Of a stretch of 64,000 nt of DNA, positions 9,001 through 22,431 are shown one piece after another. Under the pieces are notes generated by a model. That model worked only from the letters and a program-made list of their open reading frames with translations. It had not been told where the DNA came from and ran no database searches. This DNA is from Allobrachymonas chironomi DSM 19884 (lineage in GTDB: Bacteria; Pseudomonadota; Gammaproteobacteria; Burkholderiales; Burkholderiaceae_C): NCBI RefSeq assembly GCF_000374625.1, contig NZ_KB894766.1, positions 432,173 to 496,172 on the forward strand, written 5' to 3'. A program made the translations under genes and the position numbers. The stretch's first letter is position 1. Each line of letters starts with the position of its first letter.

Positions 9001-10534
9001 TGTGAGTGTCGATGACTGGATCGCCGTGCTCAACCGCATTTCGGCCAGCGAACCCGACAGCACCGGCAGCAGCGACGATGGCGAAGCCAGCCTGAACTAC
9101 CTGCCCAGCGTGATGGCCATCCAGACCTCCTCGCTGACCGTGGCCAACCGCCGCTTCGACAATCTGGTGCTCGGTGGCACGCGCCATGGTCGCCTCTGGC
9201 AGGTGACGCTGGATGCGCGCCAGATCAACGGGTATGTCGAATACCTGCAACCGCTCAACGGCCAGGGCGCCGGCAGCGTCAAGGCGCGGCTGGCACGCGC
9301 CATCATCGAACCGGCCATCGTGCAGGAAGTCCGTGATCTGGTCGCCCGCACCGAAGATCCGGAAACCCTGCCGGCGCTCGATATCGAGGCGGAACAGGTC
9401 GATGTGCTGGGCTACAAGTTCGACCAGGTCACGATCCTGGCCGGCAATGCCAGCATGCCGATGGTCGCTGGTGCCCCGCTGGTCGACCAGCCGGAAGAGG
9501 ACGGCAATGGCTGGCGCATCCACCAGCTGACGGCGCGCATGCCGCACGGCCAGCTGCTCGGCAGCGGCCTGTGGGGCCAGCCGCGCCAGCGCACCGTGCC
9601 GGCCAGCACGCCGGCACGCCGCTTCGTCTCACTCAACGTGCGGCTGGAAACCGATGATCTGGGCGGCATGCTCCAGCACTTCGGCCACCCCGGCCTGGTC
9701 GCGGGCGGAGCCGGCGCGCTGGCCGGCACGGTGCGCTGGCGCGGCTCGCCGATCTCGGTCGACATGAACACGCTGGGCGGCAACGTGCGGCTGGACCTGC
9801 GCCGCGGCAGCATCACGCCGGTCGATGTGGACGCGCTGCGCATCGTCAACCTGCTCAGCCTGCAGGGCCTGTCGCGCCTGGGTGAACAGCACGGCAAGGG
9901 CTTCGGCTTTGATCGCATTGGCGGCACGCTGCGGCTGCAGAACGGCATCGCCCACACCGACGACACCGAGGTCATCGGCACCACGCTGGCCGATGTCAAG
10001 GTGAACGGCCAGATCTCGCTGCTGGCGCAGACGCTGGCGCTGGACGTGCTGGTACAGCCCAAGATCGATCTGGGCGGAGCCGCCCTGGTCGCTGCCGCCG
10101 TCAACCCGGTCATCGGCGTCGGCAGCTTTATCGCGCAGTGGCTGCTGAGCCAGTCGATCAACAATGCCGCCACCCAGGTGCTCTACGTCGGCGGTCCGTG
10201 GAATGCGCCCGAAGTGACGCGCCTGCACGGTTCGGCAGCGCACCAGACGGCGCTGCAGATCCTGGCCAGCCATGCCACGCCACGCCCGGTCGACCGGCTC
10301 TGGGACTGGTGGCCGATCACCGGCCGCGACACCCTGCTGCGCGACTGGTGGCCGATCACCCAGGGCCGCGGCGTCGGCCAGCCCTGGGAGCAGAGCGACG
10401 GTTTTGACAGCGAGAAGGATGCCAGTCCCGCCACGGCACCTGCCGCTTCTGCCGCTTCTGCCGCTTCTGCCGCTTCTGCCGCTTCTGCCGCCAGGGCGAT
10501 GCTGCCGACAGCGGCGGCCCGTGCCGCGCCCTGA
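6083..10534 (+). CDS. yhdP: YhdP family AsmA-like envelope protein (DUF3971)
   Basis: Large inner-membrane-anchored periplasmic protein of 1483 residues. One transmembrane helix (about residues 22-46, LLVLALSLIGLLALLLHLVI) is followed by a very long beta-rich AsmA/YhdP region. In enterobacteria this family forms bridges that carry phospholipid to the outer membrane. The C-terminal AsmA_2 part (GGNVRLDLRRGSITPVDVDA, then a hydrophobic stretch near VAAAVNPVIGVGSFIAQWLL) is intact. The tail carries two copies of DWWPIT and an Ala-Ala-Ser repeat encoded by a 9-bp tandem repeat. No strong ribosome-binding site precedes the chosen ATG, which is supported by the signal-anchor position. Confidence 0.9.
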   Translation: MQEAQATPSPSTPSSRRWLSRLRRGLGVLLVLALSLIGLLALLLHLVILPRIDSFRPALENLASRTLGAPVEIGRLSVTERGWNPTIAMDGLVLRDASGSEGLHIARLSATVSLPATLRLGFERLQVEQPRLLMQRRADGVVEVAGLELAQGKSGDSGPALDWLLSQPHIAITQGSLRWSDAQRDAPPLLMTDIGATLKNSGLRHELQLQATPPSGWGQPIQFVSEWSHPLFGDRTVWRDWTGVAYADLAELDLSELRRYMSLGRGIDLRRGKGRMRVWADFKQMRSSTATVEANLNEVDVRLAKDLPPLVLKDMRSMFSVQFAAADNNEAYTLATQQLDFTTLSGQRWNNGNVRVELRNGTDSASSRGHVEGDNWDLGIIGELAGSLPLGDAALDALYTFQPRGHMEALSLDWQGRLDQPDSFAAVGKATDIGWQAQQGPYNAQRRRYEPGTPGVDGADVEFALTERGGRMGIGMHRGHVTLPGVFEEPRIPFDSLDAEVLWQIKDGVIRATLPDVRFANADARGRLQANWRTRPLQPGEPDSARFPGIIQLDARMERANAARVHRYLPLSLGEQARAYVRDAVQAGEIRHARVQVEGDLEHLPSGKDDAGRQLPSKFRFDVPLYQARYQFVPRSLQHAGELPWPALTDLQGKLIIDRNMLQIVDARASFSSAPDLRVRELAATIPDLASRNLTVGVAASATGPLSQALHLANTSPLGEIAGNALQQASATGETDLALALGIPVHQIRNIKVDGQVTLKGNDVRITPTTPLLSGSTGVVAFTDKGFALRDVQTRLLGGQARLAGGMDPKRQPGQPRHIIFHAEGDISGAGLREAKELGFIAALGASMEGRSAYRARLQFDRGAPELTIDSDLIGMAVNLPAPLGKSAGESLPLHYENTIVSNYQDRQRGQLMPAEDRLLVRIGNRLSVHYVRDVRGDTPRVLRGSIAAGALAHENLPPLPESDVHALVLLDDVSVDDWIAVLNRISASEPDSTGSSDDGEASLNYLPSVMAIQTSSLTVANRRFDNLVLGGTRHGRLWQVTLDARQINGYVEYLQPLNGQGAGSVKARLARAIIEPAIVQEVRDLVARTEDPETLPALDIEAEQVDVLGYKFDQVTILAGNASMPMVAGAPLVDQPEEDGNGWRIHQLTARMPHGQLLGSGLWGQPRQRTVPASTPARRFVSLNVRLETDDLGGMLQHFGHPGLVAGGAGALAGTVRWRGSPISVDMNTLGGNVRLDLRRGSITPVDVDALRIVNLLSLQGLSRLGEQHGKGFGFDRIGGTLRLQNGIAHTDDTEVIGTTLADVKVNGQISLLAQTLALDVLVQPKIDLGGAALVAAAVNPVIGVGSFIAQWLLSQSINNAATQVLYVGGPWNAPEVTRLHGSAAHQTALQILASHATPRPVDRLWDWWPITGRDTLLRDWWPITQGRGVGQPWEQSDGFDSEKDASPATAPAASAASAASAASAASAARAMLPTAAARAAP
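10304..10360 (+). repeat. Two-copy 18-bp direct repeat inside yhdP
   Basis: An 18-bp sequence, gactggtggccgatcacc, occurs at 10304-10321 and again at 10343-10360, a 39-bp period that keeps frame and encodes DWWPIT twice near the YhdP C-terminus. Confidence 0.8.
10442..10486 (+). repeat. 9-bp tandem repeat (5 copies) inside yhdP
   Basis: Five perfect copies of gccgcttct followed by a partial copy. The unit is in frame and encodes Ala-Ala-Ser, so copy-number changes would lengthen or shorten the low-complexity C-terminal tail of YhdP without a frameshift. A likely variable-number repeat. Confidence 0.9.
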
Positions 10535-10700
10535 GCAGCGCATGCGGCCGCTGCGGAACATTTGCACACGAATTGTGCAGTGCCGGCATCCGGCAGCGGC
10601 CTGACGGGAAGGCACAATGTGTTGCGACTCTTTCCGATTCTTCCCAGCCCGGCATTCCTGAAGCTGTCGATGCCGGGATCAGCCTGTTGATTCCATCCCC

Positions 10701-11828
10701 ATGCAGACGATCTCCCACGCTCTCCCCCGTACCCTTCCGCGCTGGTCCACCCTGGCTGGCGCTGCCAGTGTCGTGGCCGCAGCCCTGCTCGCCGGCTGCG
10801 GTACCAAACCAACGGCCCCGCCATCCGACACCATCACCGGCCAGGTCATCACCCAGCCCAAGAGCCGCTGGGTGCCGGTGAGCTGGGCCAGCCTGCCCGG
10901 TTTCCAGCAAGATCGCGTCGGCGAAGCCTGGAGCGCCTGGATGCAGAGCTGCCAGAAGCCCGGCCCGGTGTTTGCCGCCACCTGCCGCGAAGCCGCCGGC
11001 ATGACGCGCGCCAGCGACCAGGAAAAGCGCGACTGGATGATGCAGCGCCTGCAGCCCTACCAGGTGCAGGCGCACAGCGGGCAGGCCGATGGCCTGCTGA
11101 CCAGCTATTACGAACCTGTGATGCAGGCCAGCCGCGTCGCCACCGCCAGCCACCGCGTGCCGCTGTACGCCGTGCCGACCGGCGGAGCCCCCAAGTCGCC
11201 CTGGTTCACGCGCCAGCAGATCGATACCCTGCCAGCCGCCCAGGCCGCATTGCGCGGCCGTGAAATCGTCTGGATGGCCGATCCGATCGATGCCATGGTG
11301 CTGCATGTGCAGGGCTCGGGCCGCATGCAGGTGCGCGAGCGCGATGGCCGCCTGCGCGATGTGCGCCTGGCTTTTGCCGGCACCAACAACCAGACCTTCC
11401 GCAGCCCCTCGGCCTGGATCAGTTCGCAGGGCGGCCGTGGTGGCAGCTGGGACAATGTGCGCGCCTGGGCCGCCCAGAATCCGGGCCGCACCCAGGCCAT
11501 GCTGTGGAGCAACCCGCGCTACGTGTTCTTCCGGGAAGAAGCCATCCAGGACGCCAATGCCGGCCCACGCGGTGCCCAGGGCGTACCGCTGACGCCGGGC
11601 CGCTCGATCGCGGTGGACCGCGACAGCATTCCCTACGGCACGCCGGTCTGGCTGTCCACCAGCGGCCCGACTGCCACGCTCAACCGCATGGTGCTGGCAC
11701 AGGACACCGGCAATGCCATCCGCGGTGCCGTGCGCGCCGACTACTTTGCCGGCTGGTCGCCCGAAGCCGCCACACTGGCGCACGCCATGAAACAGCCGCT
11801 GCGCCTGTGGGTGCTGTGGCCGCGCTGA
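10701..11828 (+). CDS. mltA: Membrane-bound lytic murein transglycosylase A
   Basis: Outer-membrane lipoprotein of 375 residues that cleaves peptidoglycan glycan strands. The N-terminus carries a lipoprotein signal ending LLAGC (Cys about residue 33). The MltA beta-barrel domain covers roughly residues 100-260 (LLTSYYEPVMQASR is the family signature). The C-terminal 3D domain contains the conserved aspartates in VDRDSIPYGTPVW, AQDTGNAIRG and RADYFAG. It follows yhdP in the same direction after a 166-bp gap holding a small TGCACA/TGTGCA inverted repeat, so it probably has its own promoter. Confidence 0.95.
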   Translation: MQTISHALPRTLPRWSTLAGAASVVAAALLAGCGTKPTAPPSDTITGQVITQPKSRWVPVSWASLPGFQQDRVGEAWSAWMQSCQKPGPVFAATCREAAGMTRASDQEKRDWMMQRLQPYQVQAHSGQADGLLTSYYEPVMQASRVATASHRVPLYAVPTGGAPKSPWFTRQQIDTLPAAQAALRGREIVWMADPIDAMVLHVQGSGRMQVRERDGRLRDVRLAFAGTNNQTFRSPSAWISSQGGRGGSWDNVRAWAAQNPGRTQAMLWSNPRYVFFREEAIQDANAGPRGAQGVPLTPGRSIAVDRDSIPYGTPVWLSTSGPTATLNRMVLAQDTGNAIRGAVRADYFAGWSPEAATLAHAMKQPLRLWVLWPR

Positions 11829-11986
11829 GCCGGTGTCAGCAGCTGTAACTCGGTACTATCCCTGACGGCTGCGGGCCGGTGCCCCGCCTAAACTGCCTCT
11901 AGCGCCTGCTGCTGCCACAAGCGGCAGCAGGCCTGTCCCCTGGTCCGGATCCATCCCTTCCGCACCACCGAACAAGCGAGGTACCC

Positions 11987-14900
11987 ATGAACGCACCGAC
12001 CGATTTTTCCGTCCCCGGCCTGGCCCGGCCCGATGCCAGCCTGGACGACAAGTACACCCTGCCGCAAGGCGAAGCCTTCATGAGCGGCATCCAGGCCCTG
12101 GTCCGGCTCCCCATGCTGCAGCAGCAGCGCGACCAGGCCGCCGGCAAGCACACCGCCGGCTTCATCAGCGGCTACCGTGGCTCGCCGCTCGGCGGCTACG
12201 ACCAGATGCTCTGGCAGGCGCAATCCAGCCTGAAGCAGCACGACATCGTGTTCCAGCCCGGCGTCAACGAGGAACTCGCTGCCACCGCCGTCTGGGGCAG
12301 CCAGCAGCTCGCCTTTGCACCGCAGGCGCAGCAGCGCTTTGATGGCGTGTTCGGCATCTGGTACGGCAAGGGCCCGGGCGTCGATCGCAGCGTGGACGTG
12401 TTCAAGCACGCCAACATGGCCGGCACCAGCCCCTGGGGCGGCGTGATAGCCGTGGCCGGCGATGACCACATCGCCAAGAGCTCCACCGCCGCGCACCAGA
12501 GCGACCACATCCTCAAGGCCTGCGGCATGCCGGTATTCTTCCCGGCCAGCGTGCAGGAAATTCTCGATTTCGGCATCCACGCCTTTGCCATGAGCCGCTT
12601 TGCCGGTGTCTGGACCGGCATGAAGACGATCCAGGAGGTCGTCGAATCCAGCGCCACCGTGCAGATCGATCCGCAGCGCGTGTCCGTCCGGCTGCCGCAC
12701 TACGCCATGCCGCCCGGCGGCGTGCACATTCGCTGGCCCGATACCGCCCTCGAGCAGGAAGAGCGCCTGCTGCAGCACAAGCTCTACGCCGCACTCGCCT
12801 ACATCCGCGCCAACCAGCTCAACCACACCGTCATCAGCGGCGCACAGGACCGCTTCGGCATCATCGCCAGCGGCAAGGCCTACAACGACATGCGCCAGGC
12901 ACTGCTCGACCTGGGGCTGGATGAGGCCACCTGCCGGCGCATCGGCGTGCGCGTGCACAAGGTCGGCGTGGTCTGGCCACTGGAAGCCACGCTCACGCGC
13001 GAGTTCGCCGTCGGCCTGGACGAGATCCTGGTGGTCGAGGAAAAGCGCCAGATGATCGAATACCAGCTCAAGGAAGAGCTCTACAACTGGCGCGAGGACG
13101 TGCGCCCCACCGTGCTCGGCAAGTACGACGAGGTGCCGGGCGATTGCAGCGGCGGCGAATGGAGCCTGTGCGATCCGGCCGGCCACCAGCTGCTGCGCGC
13201 CCATGCCGACCTGAACCCGGCCCTGATCGCCCGCGCCATCGCGCGCCGCCTGTCGCAGCTCGGCGTACCGGCCGACGTGCAGGCGCGCATGGACGCCCAC
13301 ATCACGATCCTGGACGCGCAGGAGCGTGCCCGCCAGGCGATCACGCTGAAGGCCGACCGCGTCCCCTGGTTCTGCTCCGGCTGTCCGCACAACACCAGCA
13401 CGCGCGTGCCCGAAGGCTCGCGGGCCATGGCCGGCATCGGCTGCCACTACATGACGCTGTGGATGGACCGCGCCACCTGCGGCTTCACCCAGATGGGCGG
13501 CGAAGGCGTGCCCTGGGTCGGCCAGGCCCCGTTCACCGACGAGCCGCATATCTTCACCAACCTGGGCGACGGCACCTATTTCCACAGTGGCCTGCTGGCG
13601 ATCCGGCAAAGCATTGCCGCCGGCATCAACATCACCTACAAGATCCTCTACAACGATGCCGTGGCCATGACCGGCGGCCAGCGCGTCGGCGAGCGGCCCG
13701 AGGGCCACAGCGTGCTGCAGATTGCCGCCAGCGTGATCGCCGAGGGCGCCAGCAAGCTGGTCGTGGTCAGCGACGATCCCGACAAATACCAGGGCGCGGC
13801 GCTGCCGCCCGGCACCGACGTGTTCCACCGCGACCGCCTCGACGAGGTACAGCAGCAGCTGTGCGCCATACGCGGCACCACGGTGCTGATCTACGACCAG
13901 ACCTGCGCCACCGAAAAGCGCCGCCGCCGCAAGCGCGGCCTGCTGGAAGATCCGGCCAGGCGCATCGTCATCAACGAAGCCGTCTGCGAAGGCTGCGGCG
14001 ACTGCAGCGTGCAAAGCAACTGCCTGAGCGTGGAACCGCTGGAGACCGAATTCGGCCGCAAGCGCCAGATCAACCAGAGCAGTTGCAACAAGGACTACTC
14101 CTGCCTCAAGGGCTTCTGCCCGAGCCTGGTCACGGTCGAAGGCGGCCGGCTGCGCCAGTCGGCAACCGGGCCGCAGTTGCCGGCCCTGACCGACATGCCG
14201 GCGCTGCCACACCCGACGCTGCCGGAGCTGGTGCCGGCGCAGCATGGCGAGCCGGCGCGCGTCTGGGGAACCGTCGTGGCCGGCGTCGGCGGCACCGGCG
14301 TCATCACCATCGGCCAGATCCTCGGCATGGCAGCGCATCTGGAAGGCAAGGGCATCGTCACGCAGGATGCCGCCGGTCTGGCACAAAAGGGCGGTGCCAC
14401 CTGGAGCCATGTGCTGATCGGTGCGCAGCAGGACGATATCCTGACCACGCGCGTCAGCCTCGCCGCCGCCGATCTGGTGCTGGGCTGCGATCCGCTGGTC
14501 ACGCTGCATGCCGAAACCACCTCGCGCCTGCGCCACGACCGCAGCCATGTCGCGCTCAACAGCAGCGCCCCGCCCACCGCCGCCTTTGTCCACAACCGCG
14601 ACTGGCAAAACCCGGCGCAGCAATGTGCCAGCGTACTGGCCGACCTGCTCGACGAAGGCCGGCTGGCCAGTTTCGATGCCGAAGCCATGGCACGCGAACT
14701 GCTGGGCGACACCCTTTACGTCAACCCGATGGTGCTCGGCTTTGCCTGGCAAAAGGGCTGGATTCCGCTCGGCGAAGCGGCGCTGATGCGCGCCATGGAG
14801 CTCAACGGCGTCCAGGTGGAAAAAAACCAGCAGGCCTTTGCCTGGGGCCGCCACGCCGCGCACGATCCGGCACGCGTGCAGCAGCTGCTGCGTCCGGCGC

Positions 14901-15607
14901 AGGTCATCACGCTGCAGCGCCAGCCCTCGCTGGAGCAGCTGCTGGAGCGCCGCGTGCAGTTCCTGACCGATTACCAGGATGCCGCCTACGCGCAGCAGTA
15001 CCGGGATGTCGTGCTGCGCGTGGCGCAGGCCGAAGCCGCACTGCCCGCTGCCGTCAACGGCAAGCCGCCGACCCGGCTGGCGCAGGCCGTGGCGCACAAC
15101 CTGTTCAAGCTGATGGCCTACAAGGACGAATACGAAGTGGCGCGCCTGTTCAGCAACGGCGGTTTCGAGCAGAAGATCGCCGCCATGTTCGAGGGCGATT
15201 ACACGCTGCGCTACCACCTGGCCCCGCCCAGCCTCGGCAGCGCCCGCAACCAGGCCGAAGCCGGCAAGCGCAGCTACGGCCCCGGCATGCTGCGTGTCTT
15301 CCGCCTGCTCGCCAGGCTGAAAAAACTGCGCGGCAGTGCGCTCGATCCGTTTGGCCGCCATCCGGAACGCGTGACCGAACGCGCCCTGATCGCCGAATAC
15401 CGCCAGCTGATCGAACAGTTGCTGCCGCGCCTGCAGCCCGACACGCACGCGCTGCTGGTGGAAATCGCCCGGGTGCCCGAGAGCATCCGCGGCTACGGCC
15501 ACGTCAAGCAAGGCAACCTGGCCGCCGCACGCACGCGCTGGCAACAGCTGCTGGCTGAACTGGACGCTGGCAGCCCCCCTGCCGATACCCTGTCACGGGC
15601 CGCCTGA
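11987..15607 (+). CDS. Indolepyruvate:ferredoxin oxidoreductase family protein (fused IorA/IorB type)
   Basis: Thiamine-diphosphate iron-sulfur enzyme, 1206 residues, that decarboxylates aryl 2-oxo acids such as indolepyruvate to the acyl-CoA with ferredoxin as acceptor. Domains in order: pyrimidine-binding region; TPP domain with CSGCPHN (about 465), GDGTYFHSG (about 527) and NDAVAMTGGQ; a Cys-rich ferredoxin-like segment CEGCGDCSVQSNC (about 667); a gamma-type oxidoreductase domain starting GVGGTGVITIGQ (about 766); and a long C-terminal extension. Archaeal enzymes split these parts into two subunits; the single-chain form is usual in proteobacteria. Start supported by an upstream GCGAGGTACCC ribosome-binding region. 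Likely role: aromatic amino-acid or phenylacetate-type catabolism. Confidence 0.92.
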   Translation: MNAPTDFSVPGLARPDASLDDKYTLPQGEAFMSGIQALVRLPMLQQQRDQAAGKHTAGFISGYRGSPLGGYDQMLWQAQSSLKQHDIVFQPGVNEELAATAVWGSQQLAFAPQAQQRFDGVFGIWYGKGPGVDRSVDVFKHANMAGTSPWGGVIAVAGDDHIAKSSTAAHQSDHILKACGMPVFFPASVQEILDFGIHAFAMSRFAGVWTGMKTIQEVVESSATVQIDPQRVSVRLPHYAMPPGGVHIRWPDTALEQEERLLQHKLYAALAYIRANQLNHTVISGAQDRFGIIASGKAYNDMRQALLDLGLDEATCRRIGVRVHKVGVVWPLEATLTREFAVGLDEILVVEEKRQMIEYQLKEELYNWREDVRPTVLGKYDEVPGDCSGGEWSLCDPAGHQLLRAHADLNPALIARAIARRLSQLGVPADVQARMDAHITILDAQERARQAITLKADRVPWFCSGCPHNTSTRVPEGSRAMAGIGCHYMTLWMDRATCGFTQMGGEGVPWVGQAPFTDEPHIFTNLGDGTYFHSGLLAIRQSIAAGINITYKILYNDAVAMTGGQRVGERPEGHSVLQIAASVIAEGASKLVVVSDDPDKYQGAALPPGTDVFHRDRLDEVQQQLCAIRGTTVLIYDQTCATEKRRRRKRGLLEDPARRIVINEAVCEGCGDCSVQSNCLSVEPLETEFGRKRQINQSSCNKDYSCLKGFCPSLVTVEGGRLRQSATGPQLPALTDMPALPHPTLPELVPAQHGEPARVWGTVVAGVGGTGVITIGQILGMAAHLEGKGIVTQDAAGLAQKGGATWSHVLIGAQQDDILTTRVSLAAADLVLGCDPLVTLHAETTSRLRHDRSHVALNSSAPPTAAFVHNRDWQNPAQQCASVLADLLDEGRLASFDAEAMARELLGDTLYVNPMVLGFAWQKGWIPLGEAALMRAMELNGVQVEKNQQAFAWGRHAAHDPARVQQLLRPAQVITLQRQPSLEQLLERRVQFLTDYQDAAYAQQYRDVVLRVAQAEAALPAAVNGKPPTRLAQAVAHNLFKLMAYKDEYEVARLFSNGGFEQKIAAMFEGDYTLRYHLAPPSLGSARNQAEAGKRSYGPGMLRVFRLLARLKKLRGSALDPFGRHPERVTERALIAEYRQLIEQLLPRLQPDTHALLVEIARVPESIRGYGHVKQGNLAAARTRWQQLLAELDAGSPPADTLSRAA

Positions 15608-15639
15608 GACGCCGGCAGCCGCTGTCCAACCCGCGCCCG

Positions 15640-15667
15640 GCATGTCGCACCTGCGGGTGCGACATGC
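15640..15667. terminator. Strong hairpin after the oxidoreductase gene
   Basis: Perfect 12-bp stem GCATGTCGCACC / GGTGCGACATGC with a 4-nt loop, 33 bp after the stop. It lacks a T tract, so it may stabilise the 3' end or act with Rho rather than as a classical intrinsic terminator. Confidence 0.5.
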
Positions 15668-15783
15668 GTGCCGCCTCCCTGTGACAGACCCTGCTTGCGC
15701 CTACAATGGGACGTTCCGCATCCAACCCCCAACCAGCCGGTCTGCGGCGTGACCCGCCGCCAGGCCCTTGCACGAGTTCCGCC

Positions 15784-18102
<2,319 letters not shown>

Positions 18103-18113
18103 GGCTGTCCCGG

Positions 18114-18142
18114 GGGCTGTTTGCTGCCCTGCAGCACAGCCC
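18114..18142 (+). terminator. Possible terminator after maeB
   Basis: Inverted repeat GGGCTGT...ACAGCCC with a 15-nt loop starting 12 bp after the maeB stop. There is no T run, so support is moderate. Confidence 0.35.
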
Positions 18143-18292
18143 TTAGCACATCACCGGCACAAAAGCCAGCGAAGCGCCAACACCACAGCAGGGCGGCGCA
18201 CATCTATTGATTTTTGCAGTGGCATGGGGCAAACTTGCGCCTCATCAATTTGTTAATCGTATTGATTGACAAAATGTTGTCACTGCATTTTC

Positions 18293-18829
18293 ATGACTGT
18301 CTTTTCGTCCCTGACCGCCATCGCCAGCCAGCCCTGCAGCACTGCTGTTGCCGGCTGCACCCCTTCCGGCGGACATTCCCCCTCGCGCAAGCTGCTCGCT
18401 GCCCTCCTGCTGGGCCTGGCCGCGTTTGCCGGCTGCAGCCAGGGACAGCAGGCCAGCAGCAGGACAACACCGCCTCCGGTAGCCACCGCACCCGCGTCTT
18501 TCGCCCCCGCCACGCCACAGGCAAGCACTGGCAGCCGCATCCCGACGATGCCGCTGCAGCAGCTGCCGCGCCAGGGGCAGGCCACCTATGCCCTGATTCT
18601 GCAGGGCGGCCCGTTTCCGTTCAGCAAGGACGGCAGCACCTTCTTCAACCGCGAACAGCTGCTGCCACAGCAGCCGCGTGGCTACTACCGTGAATACACC
18701 GTGGCACATCCCAAGGCACGCAACCGTGGCGCCAAACGCATCGTCTGCGGCGGCCAGCAGCCGCGCCAGCCGGATGCCTGCTACTACACCAGCGACCACT
18801 ACGCGAGCTACGCCCGCATAGTGCCCTAA
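18293..18829 (+). CDS. Secreted guanyl-specific ribonuclease (RNase Sa/barnase superfamily)
   Basis: Exported endoribonuclease that should cleave RNA after G. The catalytic domain at the C-terminus matches the RNase Sa pattern: GGPFPFSKDGSTFFNRE, then GYYREYTV with the general-base Glu (residue 134), RNRGAKRIVCGG with Arg145, and the catalytic His169 in SDHYASYARI. The Glu-Arg spacing of 11 equals that of RNase Sa. A hydrophobic segment LLAALLLGLAAFAGC gives a Sec or lipoprotein signal. The start is uncertain: an in-frame TTG lies at 18266 but that sequence, TTGACA, is also a perfect -35 element, and the true start could be further in. The next gene encodes a barstar-like inhibitor 43 bp downstream. 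Confidence 0.85.
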   Translation: MTVFSSLTAIASQPCSTAVAGCTPSGGHSPSRKLLAALLLGLAAFAGCSQGQQASSRTTPPPVATAPASFAPATPQASTGSRIPTMPLQQLPRQGQATYALILQGGPFPFSKDGSTFFNREQLLPQQPRGYYREYTVAHPKARNRGAKRIVCGGQQPRQPDACYYTSDHYASYARIVP

Positions 18830-18872
18830 CCAACCAGGATGTGGCTGTGCCAAGCAGCCGCAGAAGACGACC

Positions 18873-22242
<3,370 letters not shown>

Positions 22243-22275
22243 TTCTGTCGGCTGACTGCATTATTCGGCCAATTT

Positions 22276-22308
22276 GCAAATGCCAGAGCCATTGCATCGG
22301 GCATTTGC
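22276..22308. repeat. Inverted repeat downstream of gyrB
   Basis: Perfect 9-bp arms GCAAATGCC / GGCATTTGC with a 15-nt loop, 33 bp after the gyrB stop. No T run follows. It may protect or end the gyrB mRNA. Confidence 0.45.
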
Positions 22309-22353
22309 ATCCGCCAGATCTTGCCCACCATCATCAGGAAGTATTCAGGCTCC

Positions 22354-22431
22354 TTGAAAAAATGGGTGCTGCTTCTGGGGGTGTTAAGCGTAAATACCTT
22401 CCTGCTGATTTACGCAATATTCGGTAGTTAA
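22354..22431 (+). CDS. Possible 25-residue single-helix membrane peptide
   Basis: A TTG-initiated frame encodes a peptide starting MKKWVLLLGVLSVNTFLL and ending in a further hydrophobic stretch with FGS. It is one transmembrane helix with a positively charged N-terminus. AGG lies 4 nt upstream of the TTG as a weak ribosome-binding site. The region is AT-richer than its surroundings. The frame is in phase with gyrB and stays open from the gyrB stop, so chance is possible. No homologue can be claimed. Confidence 0.25.
   Translation: MKKWVLLLGVLSVNTFLLIYAIFGS

Noticed and set aside
6077..9547. Open frame of 1156 codons on the minus strand opposite yhdP
   Set aside because: It lies antisense to a complete, family-recognisable gene, and its product is His/Gly/Gln/Ala-rich with no domain. 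A by-product of high GC and codon bias.
10442..10486. CRISPR-like repeat
   Set aside because: The 9-bp units are contiguous without spacers and in frame; it is a coding tandem repeat. No CRISPR array or cas gene seen.
11888..15544. Open frame of 1218 codons on the minus strand opposite the indolepyruvate oxidoreductase
   Set aside because: Antisense shadow of a gene with clear TPP and ferredoxin motifs.
18266..18271. TTG start codon for the RNase gene
   Set aside because: The same six bases are a perfect -35 element TTGACA; there is no ribosome-binding site and the extra residues do not resemble a signal peptide.
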